DNA of 41,000 bases from Owenia fusiformis (Eukaryota > Annelida > Polychaeta > Sabellida > Oweniidae), in contig CAIIXF020000013.1 of NCBI GenBank assembly GCA_903813345.2, forward strand, positions 508,234 to 549,233, given 5' to 3'. Below are positions 11,771 to 22,574 of this stretch, piece by piece; the stretch's first letter is position 1, and every line of letters starts with the position of its first letter. The position numbers were made by a program, and so were the translations under genes. A model generated the notes under the pieces. The model had not been told where the DNA came from and made no database searches. It worked only from the letters and a program-made list of their open reading frames with translations.

Positions 11771-12035
11771 GGGCTGCTGTCATGCGGGACTGATGTTCCC
11801 CTTGGTGAGCCACTCCAACAGGTAGATTGCTAGTATTATTAACCCTTACCACTTATCCTTCTTCTGAGAGTACAGAAATAACAATTTGTATGACGATATA
11901 TGAAGAATATTGAAATCAAAGACAATGCATTTCAATATACCAGAATCGAAAAAATATCAAGTGCAAATACTAAAAGAGTAATTTATACAAAAAAAGTTTG
12001 AAGCATATCCTCTAAAACATTGCTTACTTTCCTTC
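11771..12035. other. No feature recognised
   Basis: Non-coding flank between two repeat regions. Confidence 0.5.
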
Positions 12036-13302
12036 TATAGTGTGTCCCAAAAAATTAGACACTTTTTGACAAGAATTTTCTTGACAAATGATAAACCAAA
12101 TTCATTGAAAATCAGTATCGAATATCATTAGCAAGTTGTCAAAATATAAACAAGATCAACATTCTGTGAAAGCTAAGAAATTCAAAACAGCACACTGGAG
12201 CTGTGCGATGAGACCTGTATAGAGTGTGTACCAGCTATCAGGTGATAGCATCTGTCAAACAGTCAAAATAGCTTGTCTGTGTGTCATGTTTAATTAATTT
12301 TTTTCATTCTTCCTAAATTTCCAAAATCCATTGATTCTCAAAATTAATTGGAGGTGATATTGTTAGAATAAATACTTGGAAATGGATTAATACGTGACTT
12401 TTACATTACCGGCGATTACTAGAGTGCTGCTAACTCGATAAAAGGCTGGCGCTGGCTAGAATTACTCAGATGCGAGTTGGTAGTTACCAGTTTCGCCATC
12501 AGGTGGCTGATTCGGGGGAAATAACATGGCAGGGTATTACAAAATTCCCTTAAACTTGAATATGCATCAGTTTTAGTGGTTCACTTTTCATATTACCCTA
12601 ATGTATCTGAAAGTTATACAAATCAAAATATGTCCAGTAAAAGAAAATATTATCTGCCCAACATAAGAAAAGATATTTCACTTTTTGTGGTTTTACAACA
12701 TTGGGTCTATAGGGAATCTCCCCGACCTAGAAGTCACATTTTCAAAGAAAATTAAATTTTCAAAGTTGATAAACTATTTTTTAAACCATATTTCTAGACG
12801 TAATTTTACATGTAGATTCCAAATATGACATCAGTTTGACTTAATTAATTTTGAATTTTTAATGACGTAAATCAAGATTATTTCAACTCGCATCTAGGCT
12901 ATTGTCTATGGTTCTAGCCAGGATAAAGATACCAGTTCTTCAACTCGACAATGGGAAGAACTGCTCTACCTAAGTGACTAATATGTCATGATATGACATC
13001 TAAAGAGTCGATAAAAGATATATATACATTGATATTGGTTATTTTGAAATACAGTCTATAATTCAAAAATATGCACATACTATAAGACCAATCTCTTACA
13101 TATTCATAGCACAAGCAGAAGAACTAATGGTTCATCTAATTCTAAGTACTCACATAACATTTACTTGATCTTTTTCATATTTTTATACCTTTCTAATGAT
13201 ACTCTTGGGCTACTTTGTACAAATTTTCATTGAATTTGGTTCATCAGTTATCGAAAAAATACTTGTCAAAAAGTGTCTCATTTTTTGGTGCATCAGATAT
13301 AG
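12036..13302. mobile_element. Mariner-like element with long TIRs, interrupted by MITE A
   Basis: CCCAAAAAATTAGACACTTT then TTGACAAG at the left matches, inverted, CTTGTCAAAAAGTGTCTCAT then TTTTTGG at the right, bordered by CTATA/TATAG. Imperfect pairing continues about 120 bp (CAAATTCATTGAAAAT versus ATTTTCATTGAATTTG). Contains the MITE at 12464-12900. No intact transposase frame. Confidence 0.75.
12464..12900. mobile_element. MITE family A, copy 2, ATT target duplication
   Basis: Aligns end to end with 7368-7800 (shared CAGTTACCAGTTTCACC-like block, GGTCTAT-GGGAATCTCCCCGA and AATGACGTAAATCAAGATTA). Ends are GATGCGAG/CTCGCATC. ATT flanks both sides. 437 bp. Confidence 0.85.
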
Positions 13303-13504
13303 ACATGAATGGTATTTCTTGATAAGTGAATTGGTGTTTATCTGAGTAATTAAGGGATTATAGTAACTTAAAGTTACTGAGCATCCAGTTTTGACACTTT
13401 ACCTAGATGATGAACAGTTAGATTCAATCAAAAAATGATGATGGATGATGTTGGATGGAGAAGTCACATATTCAAAGACAAGGCATTAACATGCAAAATG
13501 TCAA
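13303..13504. other. No feature recognised
   Basis: Short AT-rich non-coding spacer. Confidence 0.4.
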
Positions 13505-14280
13505 CACTTTTTGGCTTGGGGACAGGTCATCCCCTAGACAACTCATCCCTGGATAACTCATCCTTTAGACAACTCATCCTTTAGACAACTCATCCCCTGG
13601 ACAACTTATCCCCTGGACAACCCATCCCCTAGACAACTCATCCCCTGGACAACTCATCCTTTATCACACGAAGCTAAATTGTAAAGTGCTTTTTTGAAAG
13701 GAAATATCAAATAAATACACCTTGGATCATCCAAAATATTATTTTTCACTTTATTGACACAAAATTATGAAATTAAAACTTGAAAACATGAACTTTAGGA
13801 ACTTTATCTGTAAATGTTTTCATCTGTGAATACTGTAAAAAAATAATCCTAGGATTAAAGAATATTTGAGTTATGAACTGAACAAGCATATTTATGACAT
13901 CAAAGAAGCTTCTTTTATCAATGTTAATACAATATCAAAATTGTATATTAAAAGTAAAATTTAAAAGTAAATATTTACAAAACAAATCACAGATTAATTG
14001 GTTAATTGATTCATCTCCTTGGTTTTCTAACAGTAAAGATTTCCCCTCCAAAAATTATTTGTTTGTGTTATATATGTTTATGCAACTTAAATCTGATCAT
14101 ATTCAAACTAAAACATTAAAAAAATCATTTGAATATCAAACATGAATTGATAATGTATAACATTACATTACTCAAACATGCAGAAGGATGATTTGTTTAG
14201 GGGATGAGTTGTCCAGGGATGAATTGTCCAGAGGATGAGTTGTCCAGGGATGAGTTGTCTAGGGAATGAGTTGTCCAATT
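13505..14280. mobile_element. Element bounded by inverted 16-bp minisatellites
   Basis: The left end (13510-13660) holds about nine units of ACAACTCATCCCCTGG. The right end (14195-14280) holds about five units of the reverse complement (GATGAGTTGTCCAGGG). Between them lie ~530 bp of AT-rich DNA with an 83-codon frame at 13894-14145 that looks like chance. Symmetric tandem-repeat termini suggest a foldback-type mobile element. Single units also occur at ~3187. Confidence 0.65.
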
Positions 14281-14409
14281 ACCCTGTTGAACACCAACAA
14301 CCAAATGCCGAACAGTCTACAAAAACATTGGAGACTGTAACAATATGTCATGACTTGGGGTAGTGACATAAAAATGAATAAACAAAGGTGTATCCAAAAC
14401 ATCCCATAC

Positions 14410-14565
14410 CAATATTTCCCTGCCTGAGGTCTCCTTGAGTAGGACCGGAAGGCTGTCTGTACCAGCCATGTCATGTTTGTAGAACTTGATTGTCTTACAC
14501 TTTCCTGGCTGCAGCTTGCCCTTCTCGGGGGTGATCTCAAATGTCTTGTTGTCCATTACTTTCAT
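14410..14565 (-). pseudogene. CFAP65: CFAP65/CCDC108-like exon (ASH/Ig-like repeat segment)
   Basis: On the minus strand a good acceptor (TATTTTTCTCCAG) precedes 156 bp that translate without stops and end at ATATTG|GTATGG. The product contains FEITPEKGKLQPGKCKTI and KHDMAGTDSLPVLLK followed by GREIL. This matches the P-x-x-G-x-L-x-P-G plus GT-x-x-LPV-x-x-K pattern of ASH/MSP-type immunoglobulin-like repeats in ciliary proteins, most like CFAP65. It is the most 3' recognised exon. This exon itself looks intact; the pseudogene label reflects damage in its neighbours. Confidence 0.6.
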
Positions 14566-16447
14566 CTGGAGAAAAATATCTTCATTCATTACAACATCAA
14601 ATGTTTCCATAGAGTATTCTTTGAACAGAAGAAGTGATTGGAATTAATTTTTGGATTAAGACTTATATTTTCTATCCAAATGAAGCTGCTTTAAATGAAG
14701 TTCAAAGGTTTTAGTGACCTCCTCAGCATTTGAGAATAATTCAGGGTGACTCACCAGTATTCAAATCAATTCTACTAATCAATAATTGTCATCTGAGGAA
14801 CCTAAATTATTTCCAATATACATGCCAAACATTGAACTTGCCAGATTTAAAGTAACTCCCTATGGGGCACTAGGACCTGATCAATAGAGGCTTTTCCATA
14901 TAGCTTTGAAATCTCATTAAAGGATAGTTTTTAATGAGATTTTAGAAGATCTGTATTTTTAATTACTTAAGACTAACATTTTCTTATATTTGATGGCATA
15001 TTTGAATTCTGTGTGTAATTTTCTAAACTTTGATTTGCACTGTTTATGTACCTATATTCAAATTCTAGAAATGGTCGGGGTAAAACCCCAATTAAAACAA
15101 TGTTGAAAATCTTGAAAAGTTCATTTACTCTTATAAGAATTACAATTTTAATGTGAAATCACAATCCACATGTCAATAATATCATATAGTTAAAGTTCAA
15201 TGGTGTTTTAAGTTGATCCAAATGGAATTACTTGTTAAATCAATAAATTAAGTGACTCTTGCCATTGAGTTGCCATGTTATTAAGCCCTACCAATACCCA
15301 TGATGCCATCTATTGTTCCATTTATATGGAAAATGGTCAATTAGACCACATTAAATTCATTCTATACTTTACAATAGATACAATTCTTTTAGGTCTGAGA
15401 TCAAATTCTTTCATCCAAGACTAAATCAAAATGACGTGTAAAATAATTCAATATCTTGTTTTATATAATATTTAGTATTTTACCATTTAGTAGGTACTGC
15501 TTCGAAGTTCTCAGTCATGAGTTGTATATGGCTCACACATGGCACTGTTCCTACTGGAGTAGCACTAATAAGTTAGAGTCCAACCTAGACCTGGTGTGAA
15601 CAGGCTGTCTTCTTCTGCAGCTAAAATTTAAAGAGATCTCATAAGGAAATCTTATTAGCAAACACTGTGTTAAATGTCTATTCTGCTTTACCCAAGGAAA
15701 AGTGCAAAGAAATTGTACTTCATATTGATGATAGAAACTTAACAAATCAAATTATATAAGTTTGGCTAAAAACCCGGCTGTACATTTTCCTTGATGTCAA
15801 AGAATATGATATCTACTGCACAAATGGCATTGAATCAAGACACATGTTCAGGTTATCCAATGAGAATTGATTCCATAATTGTTTTTGCTGATCCCTATAA
15901 CGCTATTATAGCAACGGGCATCAGTGATTGACATAACTGGGAACACACCCAATGCCAAAATGTGGCACAAATGTTGAGTTTCAATGAGTTCAATATTATC
16001 ACCTTTTTGTGATGTAATCAGCTGGTATGAAATAGCAAACTGATAACAGAGCCGTCACATTGGTTGAACTGTGCCTATCACCATAACTTTTGAGTATGCT
16101 GGAAGGATACTAAAGCTTCTTTCTAACCGTAGTGCTGGAATAATGATTATTGGATATGGTTAGAAATGGTGAAAAATATAATATTATTACATTCAATATA
16201 ATAAATAATTATTCCATTTAGTGATTAAATAATTAACTACATAAGCGTATATGATAATACATGTATATGCAGAGAGACGATTGTACAATCATTACTATAT
16301 CTAGTATATATAATGACATGTATAGATGTAAATATCTTGTAATTAAAAATGTCTTAGCACTATTTCCATAAGGAACTTATAAAAATAAATAACAAATAAA
16401 TTAAACTTGGAATTCAGGAGTAATGTGTTTTCATACCTACTGCTTAC
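14566..16447 (-). other. Presumed intron of the CFAP65-like gene
   Basis: AT-rich, no convincing reading frame or element boundary. A short stretch near 15685-15740 (minus strand, YHQYEVQFLCTF) could be a lost exon, but this is not supportable. Confidence 0.4.
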
Positions 16448-16603
16448 CAATACTGTCATTGATGACTTCATCAGGGACATCCCCAGTGACATTCTGCTCT
16501 ATATCTAGTTTATATTGGAGACTTCAATTGCTTGTGTTCACCAGAACTATATTCTGTGTAGCTGAGCTTCCAACCACAACATTACCATAGTCTACCATGT
16601 AGA
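16448..16603 (-). pseudogene. CFAP65: CFAP65-like exon with a nonsense codon
   Basis: The minus strand reads YMVDYGNVVVGSSATQNIVL, then VNTSN, then TGA at 16524-16526, then SLQYKLDIEQNVTGDVPDE and INDSI, followed by the donor GTAAGC. The sequence on both sides of the stop is clearly one domain: 'YGxVxVGSSxTxNxVLxNTSN' is the typical opening of an ASH/MSP-like repeat, and a Cys codon would be expected where TGA stands. The likely acceptor is GGTTGAG at 16604-16610. Either the gene is decayed or this is a sequencing or assembly error. Confidence 0.6.
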
Positions 16604-17529
16604 CTCAACCTAGAATGTATGAATAAATACAAGTTATTTGTGGGTAGGGATAGAATTCTATAATCATTTTAAGAAAATATTTTGTGAATGACTTAAAATG
16701 CATATTCATTTTATGTACAATGTATTTAACTTTACATGTATTTACCAACTATGTTCTTTGAATGGTAATTCAATATAATTTCAAAATTTTAGTAGAAGTT
16801 CAAAATAACTCATATCAAAATAACTGCAGTGAAAGATCGCACATACAACTCACATATCTTATATTTCCCCTACCTCTATTTGCCCAAGAGATCGTTAAGC
16901 TAACACACATAGTACGAACTGTTTCTTCTTGCCTGTTGAGTTTGTTGCACTTTGACCTTGGCCCCAGACTATGAGACTAGGCTTTGAGACAAAGTTCTTC
17001 TTTCAGGTGAGTTTAAAAGCTCATGTATGGTTTTGGGACTCATTGGATAGGATGGTTCCTTTCGGAGGGTGAACTGATAATAGCTTTGCATCTTTGTGGT
17101 TCAATTTTCACTTAAACCTACAAATCATAGGAGAGTTTTGGTTATTTTTCTGCAGTTTTATTGTGTCTCTCAGTTTTGTTGCAAAGTATTAATTGAATAT
17201 CATTAACTTTGAAAAAATTACATTTGTATTCTTGATTGGATATTGATATCTTCAAATGTGTGAGTGCAGCAAGAGTTTTTGCATAAAAACAGAAATCCTC
17301 AAATAAACAAGAAAAAGTTTTGATGAATATTGTTGGTTTAGGAATTTTTTTAATAATTTCATAATTTGATATTTTTGATATCCCTTTGATAATTAATTTA
17401 ATTTAATCTGCAGATTCCCACACTAAGATGTCCTAAAACAAAGAGCAATGAACTCACAACCATAAGATATTTCCTTTATGATAGTAACATGAAGGTTTTT
17501 TCAATTTAAATTAATTTACAAAATGCATG
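16604..17529 (-). other. Presumed intron of the CFAP65-like gene
   Basis: AT-rich with no recognised coding or repeat structure. Confidence 0.4.
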
Positions 17530-17676
17530 CACAGTAAAGCCTGTGTAAGTAGAACACATGTAGCACTTCTAAATAGGAAATTTTCCACTTACAGAGATTT
17601 ATTTTACAATAGTTCATGGGTAACAGGACTTTGAAGTGTTCCACTTATGGAGGTGTTACACTTTACAGGTTTAACT
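17530..17676. mobile_element. Small Tc1/mariner-like MITE
   Basis: CACAGTAAAGCCTGT at the left resembles, inverted, ACAGGTTTAACTGTG at the right. GTAGAACAC/GTGTTCCAC-type subterminal similarity is also present. About 147 bp, inside the presumed intron. Confidence 0.55.
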
Positions 17677-17920
17677 GTGCTTTTGAATGTACAATTATCC
17701 CTCAGGATATATGGTATGTGTATCCAAAACCTCCCAGTGTATAATTGATTTATATCATACATTCCATTATTAGGCCATTTTCAAGGCCATTAGTTCAAGG
17801 GAACAAAAATACTTTTACATGCATTCCTAGTAAGTAACGTTTTGTGAAAAATGGCCACCTTCCCTCTCCCCTCCTTTGCAATATTGATATCTTCCAAAAA
17901 ATTCAACATAAAATTCAAAC

Positions 17921-18059
17921 CTGTGTGTTTTTGTCAGCATCATTAAGGCACAGTTTGAGTGTCAGTCTGTATGTGTTCACCTCTTTAGGAAGAGTTTTCA
18001 CCACAAACATTTGGTATCCATCAGTTAGTTGTCTCTTGGTGAACTTTACACTGAATATG
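17921..18059 (-). pseudogene. CFAP65: CFAP65-like exon
   Basis: The acceptor TTGTGTTTATAG leads into a minus-strand open segment. It reads IFSVKFTKRQLTDGYQMFVV, then KTLPKEVNTYRLTLKLCLND and ADKNTQ, and ends at CACAG|GTTTGA. The 'F-x-V-x-P-x-x-G-x-L/x-x-G-Y-Q' layout followed by a beta-rich stretch fits an ASH/Ig-like repeat. It lies in the right order between the exons at 18239-18506 and 16448-16603. There are no stops within it. Attribution to CFAP65 rests on motif memory and collinearity, not on an alignment. Confidence 0.55.
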
Positions 18060-18238
18060 CTATAAACACAAGGTTAAGAACAATATAACTGAATATACAA
18101 TGCATGGATCATTGAATTCAAATATGAAATGAAGGATGCAAATCTGCAAGAATACAAAATTTTGATGATGATAATTTAAAATAATACCTATTCAAGGTTA
18201 AAGCTAATATGTTTTGAAAACACAAAAGTAATACATAC

Positions 18239-18506
18239 CCATTGGAATCTGGTGCAATACAAGATAGGTGTGGTGCCAAAATTAGCTACAGCAAGTGTCC
18301 TGTAGGTGGCTTCACTGGCATTTACGGCAGGAAACACTCAGTCAATATCATGTTTCGTTGTTTGGCATGAATGTCTGTCTTGTTGTGGTGAGTGTCAAGC
18401 ACCATGGAGGAGTGTGGGTAGTACTCTCTACCAACCTGTAGTCCCATAGACTGTTATAGTAGGCATAGCGCTCAACCTCTGCTCCATGGAACTAGTAGGA
18501 GGCAGT
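18239..18506 (-). pseudogene. CFAP65: CFAP65-like exon with frameshift
   Basis: Minus strand, acceptor GTCTATTTCAG and donor GTATGT. One frame gives GAEVERYAYYNSLWDYRLVE and then PPWCLTL and TFMPNNET before hitting stops. A second frame then continues the same protein with VFPAVNASEATYRTLAVANF and GTTPILY. A TAG also precedes GAEVERY in its frame. The two halves read as adjacent parts of one ciliary ASH-repeat protein, so a small deletion has broken the frame. It is the most N-terminal recognised exon of the series. Confidence 0.55.
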
Positions 18507-19429
18507 CTGAAATAGACATGTTTTTTGTGAATCTTGTGTATGTTTTTTGGAATACAGTAAAATCTGAGTAAAACAGCTTTGGAACCAAAAAATATTGTTT
18601 GACTTACAAAGGTATTTCACAGGTTTTACTCTTTATGTAGATTTTGGGAGTCAAAAAATTAGGATTCATTCACGAAATTCCCAATCGTGTGCAAAAAAGT
18701 GCAAAAAGCAAGAAATGTTTTAATGGAATTGACGCATAGTTCATTACCTTCTTGAATGCTATTCACTCCAGAGAGATATCAGAAATATCTAAAATTGTTT
18801 CAAAAAATTTAGTATGATTGCTCCAAGTGTTGGAAAGTATTTCTATAAGAAATAGATAAAAATATTGTATACAGATGACACCGTTGCTACTGAGTGGGGT
18901 ATATTGCATATCTAACAATTCCAAATTGAATTTGTATATGTGGAAATTACAATTTTTATGAGGAAAAGAAGTAGTTTCAAGTCCTACACAATGTATGGAA
19001 AAGACGAGAAATGGATATCCAATGAATCGCTTTTGATTACTTTCTGGTATGTGGGCTTCGAGCAGTAATCACGTCTTTTCCTCAATTTCTCATCATTAGT
19101 AGTAAAAATATAGATTTCGCATGAAACTGAAATGACTATTTGTGTTAATACTGCACTTATAAAAGAAACATACCATCGTATAGTACATAAACCGTTATAT
19201 GTATCGTTGATAAAGAACTACAGATATTTTGAAATTATTAGGTCATAATGTATAGAGGGAGATTCAAATTTTAACTTTAACTGACAGTAAAGTCACGACT
19301 TCATGTACAATTCTATTGAAAATACATGAACTGAGTAATTCAAGATCTACAACTCACAGATAATACACAACTTTATATAAATATTTTCTGATCATGACAA
19401 TGGGTGTATATCTAGTCTATTCCACTGAC
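18507..19429. other. No feature recognised
   Basis: AT-rich. A CAGTAAAATCTGAGTAAAAC stretch near 18555 faintly resembles half of the MITE at 17530. Confidence 0.4.
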
Positions 19430-19551
19430 CTGGCTGCTGTTAAAGTAAAAGCTGAGAACTTGACCCCTTCTCCTGAAAATACTGTTCTTATTCTGTCAGT
19501 CACTATAAAGTCTTCCGACATCCAACAAGTATGTGACAGCTTTCCTTGTGT
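19430..19551 (-). other. Candidate exon, gene not recognised
   Basis: On the minus strand AATACTCCCAG precedes 122 bp ending CCAG|GTCAGT. The phase-0 translation is free of stops (TQGKLSHTCWMSEDFIVTDR, then IRTVFSGEGVKFSAFTLTAA) and looks protein-like in composition. It lies upstream of, and on the same strand as, the CFAP65-like exons, so it may belong to the same gene. I do not recognise the segment with confidence. Confidence 0.35.
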
Positions 19552-20315
19552 CTGGGAGTATTCCAATCATGTATGTCAGTTGCTGGAGTCAACGTTTTTA
19601 ATAATAGTTAGACATAGTTTATGACATGTTTATGAAAGCTCAGATGGACCAATATCAACTTATGCATTTGGCCATAGTAATACTGGTATTCATAAATTCA
19701 ATTGTGATGACAAAGTTCTCTTTTATACACACCTGTCCAACACACGATAATTACAATGAAAACATTTTAAATGCAATAAACACTTTATACTGGACAGTAT
19801 AATAAGACCTCTATCTTCACAGGTTTGGATTTACTTTGTATACAAAAGTCTCTGGTGTAATATTATAATATGACACAATGCACTAGAATAAAAAATGACA
19901 AGTGAGTCCATAGATATGCAGGATAAAGTCAACTGCATCCCAATGTTAAGTCAATGGCACCCTTGATGAAATCCTCAAGTAGATTCATATTGGTGAGTAT
20001 TGCAAGAATCCATTTTCAATAGTAAGAATAAGGGTTCTTTAGCAGGACATTAAAGCTTAACTAAGGCTTTTTGGAAATTTTTGTTTGGTAAGTACATTAT
20101 AAGGTTTATATCTGATATTGAGTACAAAAGCCTCATGGGGAATACCATAATGTAGGATAATATTTATACAATATTACCTCAATATTGACATTGAGTGCAA
20201 AAGCCTCAGGGCAAATCCATGGAATGCTGATATATCATGAAAAATTATTCAATTTTACAAATCTCTTTTCCACATTTTTCAATAACACTGGACTGCCATT
20301 AACCACTTACTAGGT
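19552..20315. other. No feature recognised
   Basis: AT-rich non-coding DNA, possibly intronic. A weak local duplication of a CAAAAGCCTCA block occurs near 20129 and 20198. Confidence 0.4.
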
Positions 20316-20455
20316 TCACTAAAAGAAGACTATGTAATAACACTATCCTGAAAAAAGCAAGGAAATACACACATGTCTTCATACTTTATTTAATACCAAA
20401 AAACAACATGGGCAAGTATAGCAATTTTCCCAAAATGTTTTCTGGAAATAATTAC
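20316..20455. repeat. Half copy of the TTAA foldback
   Basis: Matches the right arm of the element at 20958-21369 in direct orientation (AAAAGAAGAC, CCTGAAAAAAGCAAGGAAAT, then ACATGxxCTTCATA). No left arm was found next to it, so it is a truncated copy or solo arm. Confidence 0.75.
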
Positions 20456-20509
20456 TTTTTCTTGCAATATCAAGCCAACATATGACCAGCGGCTACTACT
20501 TGTACTTAC

Positions 20510-20572
20510 CTTCCAGTTCATCCTGAAGGAGGCTAAATGACCTCCCCAGGTGGTTTGTTGCCATGGTCATGC
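20510..20572 (-). other. Candidate exon with strong splice donor
   Basis: The minus strand reads MTMATNHLGRSFSLLQDELE and then reaches CTGGAAG|GTAAGTAC, a near-consensus donor. It could be a first coding exon of a gene running leftward, perhaps the CFAP65-like gene. The product is too short to identify, and the acceptor or start is uncertain. Confidence 0.25.
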
Positions 20573-20957
20573 CTCAGTTGTCTATCAGAATAACAGTGCA
20601 TCGAGTTCACTTTGTGAAAGCACCTCTGCTAGTGTCGCTGCATATCAACATGGCATCTATACTAAGCTACAATCTAAAATGTATATTGAAAATACTGATA
20701 TACTCATGAGTGTATTTTTATTGTTTTATTTTAACAGTGTACGTCATACAGTCTCTAGGAGCAGACGTTTATGACTAAATTGTAAATTTTTAATTATTTA
20801 ATAAAAATCATGTAGCTTTTTGGAAATGGTCAAGTAATAAATCATAATAGCAGCTGTGATTCATCCAACAATAATTATCCTTGTTAATTAACGAATGAAT
20901 GAATATTTAATATATGAAAGGTAATTTTCTTCTGTGGCATCTGTTTGATTTTAAAGC

Positions 20958-21369
20958 TTAAGGTTCAGCTGGAAAGTAACATTTTGGTAAAAAATTGCTA
21001 TACCTGCACATGTTATTTTCTGGTACAAAATTAAATATGAAGTCATGTGTGTATTTCCTTGCTTTTTTCAGGAAAGGATCATTACACTGTCTATTTTTAG
21101 TAAACCTAGAAACAGGTCAATGATAGTTCCTGTGTTGTCTGAAAACTTTGAAAGAAAATTTGGAAAAATAGAAAGTGTGAAATATCGGAATTTCCTGGAG
21201 TTCCCATTGAACTCCTACCAGATATTCTAAAAGAAGACAATGTAATGATACTTTCCTGAAAAAAGCAAGGAAATTGACACATCCCTTCATAATTTATTTT
21301 GTACCAGAAAATAACATGTGCAGGAATAGCAATTTTTTACCAAAATGTTACTTTCCAACTGTACCTTAA
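20958..21369. mobile_element. TTAA-flanked foldback MITE
   Basis: TTAAGGTTCAGCTGGAAAGT at the left and ACTTTCCAACTGTACCTTAA at the right are inverted, with arms of about 125 bp (GGTAAAAAATTGC/GCAATTTTTTACC, TTGCTTTTTTCAGGAAAG/CTTTCCTGAAAAAAGCAA). TTAA at both borders suggests piggyBac-type mobilisation. 412 bp. The short open frames inside are chance. Confidence 0.85.
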
Positions 21370-21522
21370 CACATTATAGAAAAAAAATTTTGACACTTAC
21401 CTCATATCAGAAAAGGTTTGGTAGTAGATCTATTTATTTAATCAACCTCTATTACCTTGTTATTTTCTATAATAATTCTCAATTATTTTACTCACTCAGT
21501 GTTTTGCTTTCTGATCTACTGT

Positions 21523-22242
21523 TACTGTACTCCGGGTATTGTTTGAGTCGATTTAATTTTGCTTTGTTCGCGAATGTAGTAAAATTGCGAACATTTATGG
21601 TCATGAAATTTGTCTTTTATATCCCCGAGGATTTGATCTGGGACTTTTGATATGTTTCGTTTGGTATCAAACGTTTCATCCAGTGTTGTTGGGCGATAAT
21701 TCAAAAAAGGCCTAAAACATCTAACATTTTGAATTGGCTTATTAGGCCAACAAAGGCAAGAACTGATGACGACAATGATATCCTACAAATTAAAGTTCAA
21801 AAAGCCATTCAAGAATATTCAAATAAATGCCCTAAACGTGAGAAATACAAACATTATTCGGATTCTAAACGGGTTGATTGTGATCACTCTTTTTGTATTT
21901 GATTATCTACAATTACTAGTATTAGTACTAGTACTATACTGTCAGACTGTATGTTCTTTTTCTTCAATATACAGTACAAGTACATTGAGAAAATGTTAAC
22001 ATGGGGTATTGTTCAATTTTATATCAACAATTGATGTACTTGCTAAGCTCATGCATATGTAAAAAGGCATGTAAGTATATTAATATTATGAATATGGAGT
22101 TTACAGAGCTGGAGGAAAAAATTCAACTTGTACAATCTGCGAAATGTCATCAAGTCAAATCCGCGAAATTAAATAGCAACGATATTGCAATTTTGAAAAA
22201 TCGCAAAATTTTATTGTGTCGAAATTTACCAGGAGTACAGTA
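21523..22242. mobile_element. TIR element, ACTGTACTCC ends
   Basis: TACTGTACTCCGGGTA and TACCAGGAGTACAGTA are inverted ends with TA borders. Both subterminal regions contain TTCGCG/CGCGAA and AAAATTGCGA-like motifs. About 720 bp, non-coding. Confidence 0.65.
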
Positions 22243-22299
22243 TTTTTAATACTTTGCTGTTTCATTTTAGCTTATTTTTTTTCTGTCCATCTGTGTTTA

Positions 22300-22495
22300 A
22301 TATATTATCTGATCCTGTGGATGATTTCTTTGATGATATTATATACTTCTATTTAATAACAAATATGGCATTGTCTAATGGTGATGGTATGGTGACTGTC
22401 TGCATATTACCAAATATGCTTTTGTTATTGTACCAATATACCGCAATACTACATTCATGTTTTGATAACGTATTACTTTTCTATTAACCAAATAT
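22300..22495 (-). pseudogene. Decayed fragment of a second Helitron EEP domain
   Basis: The plus-strand sequence around 22365-22490 closely matches 24265-24375 inside the EEP coding region; both contain GCATTGTCTAATGGTGATG followed by a similar stretch. On the minus strand it begins LVNRKV, as in the intact domain, then loses frame through small indels. It is separated from the intact gene by an 18-bp minisatellite and a MITE. It is a relic of a related element or of a larger local duplication. Confidence 0.75.
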
Positions 22496-22499
22496 TCAT

Positions 22500-22574
22500 G
22501 TTGTTGACATAATTATCACTGTTTTTGTCATGAGTATCACTGTTGTTGTCATAAGTATCCCCATTGTTGCCATT
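22500..22574. repeat. 18-bp minisatellite, left part
   Basis: Units of the type CATAAGTATCACCATTGTTG are repeated with an 18-bp period. The array continues at 23430 after an inserted MITE, so the two blocks were one array. Confidence 0.85.

Noticed and set aside
13894-14145. 83-codon frame inside the minisatellite-bounded element as a possible transposase
   Set aside because: Lys/Ser/Asn-rich AT-driven composition, no DDE or other catalytic signature, too short.
14259-14540. 93-codon minus-strand frame overlapping the CFAP65-like exon
   Set aside because: Out of frame with the conserved ASH-type sequence; a shadow of the exon.
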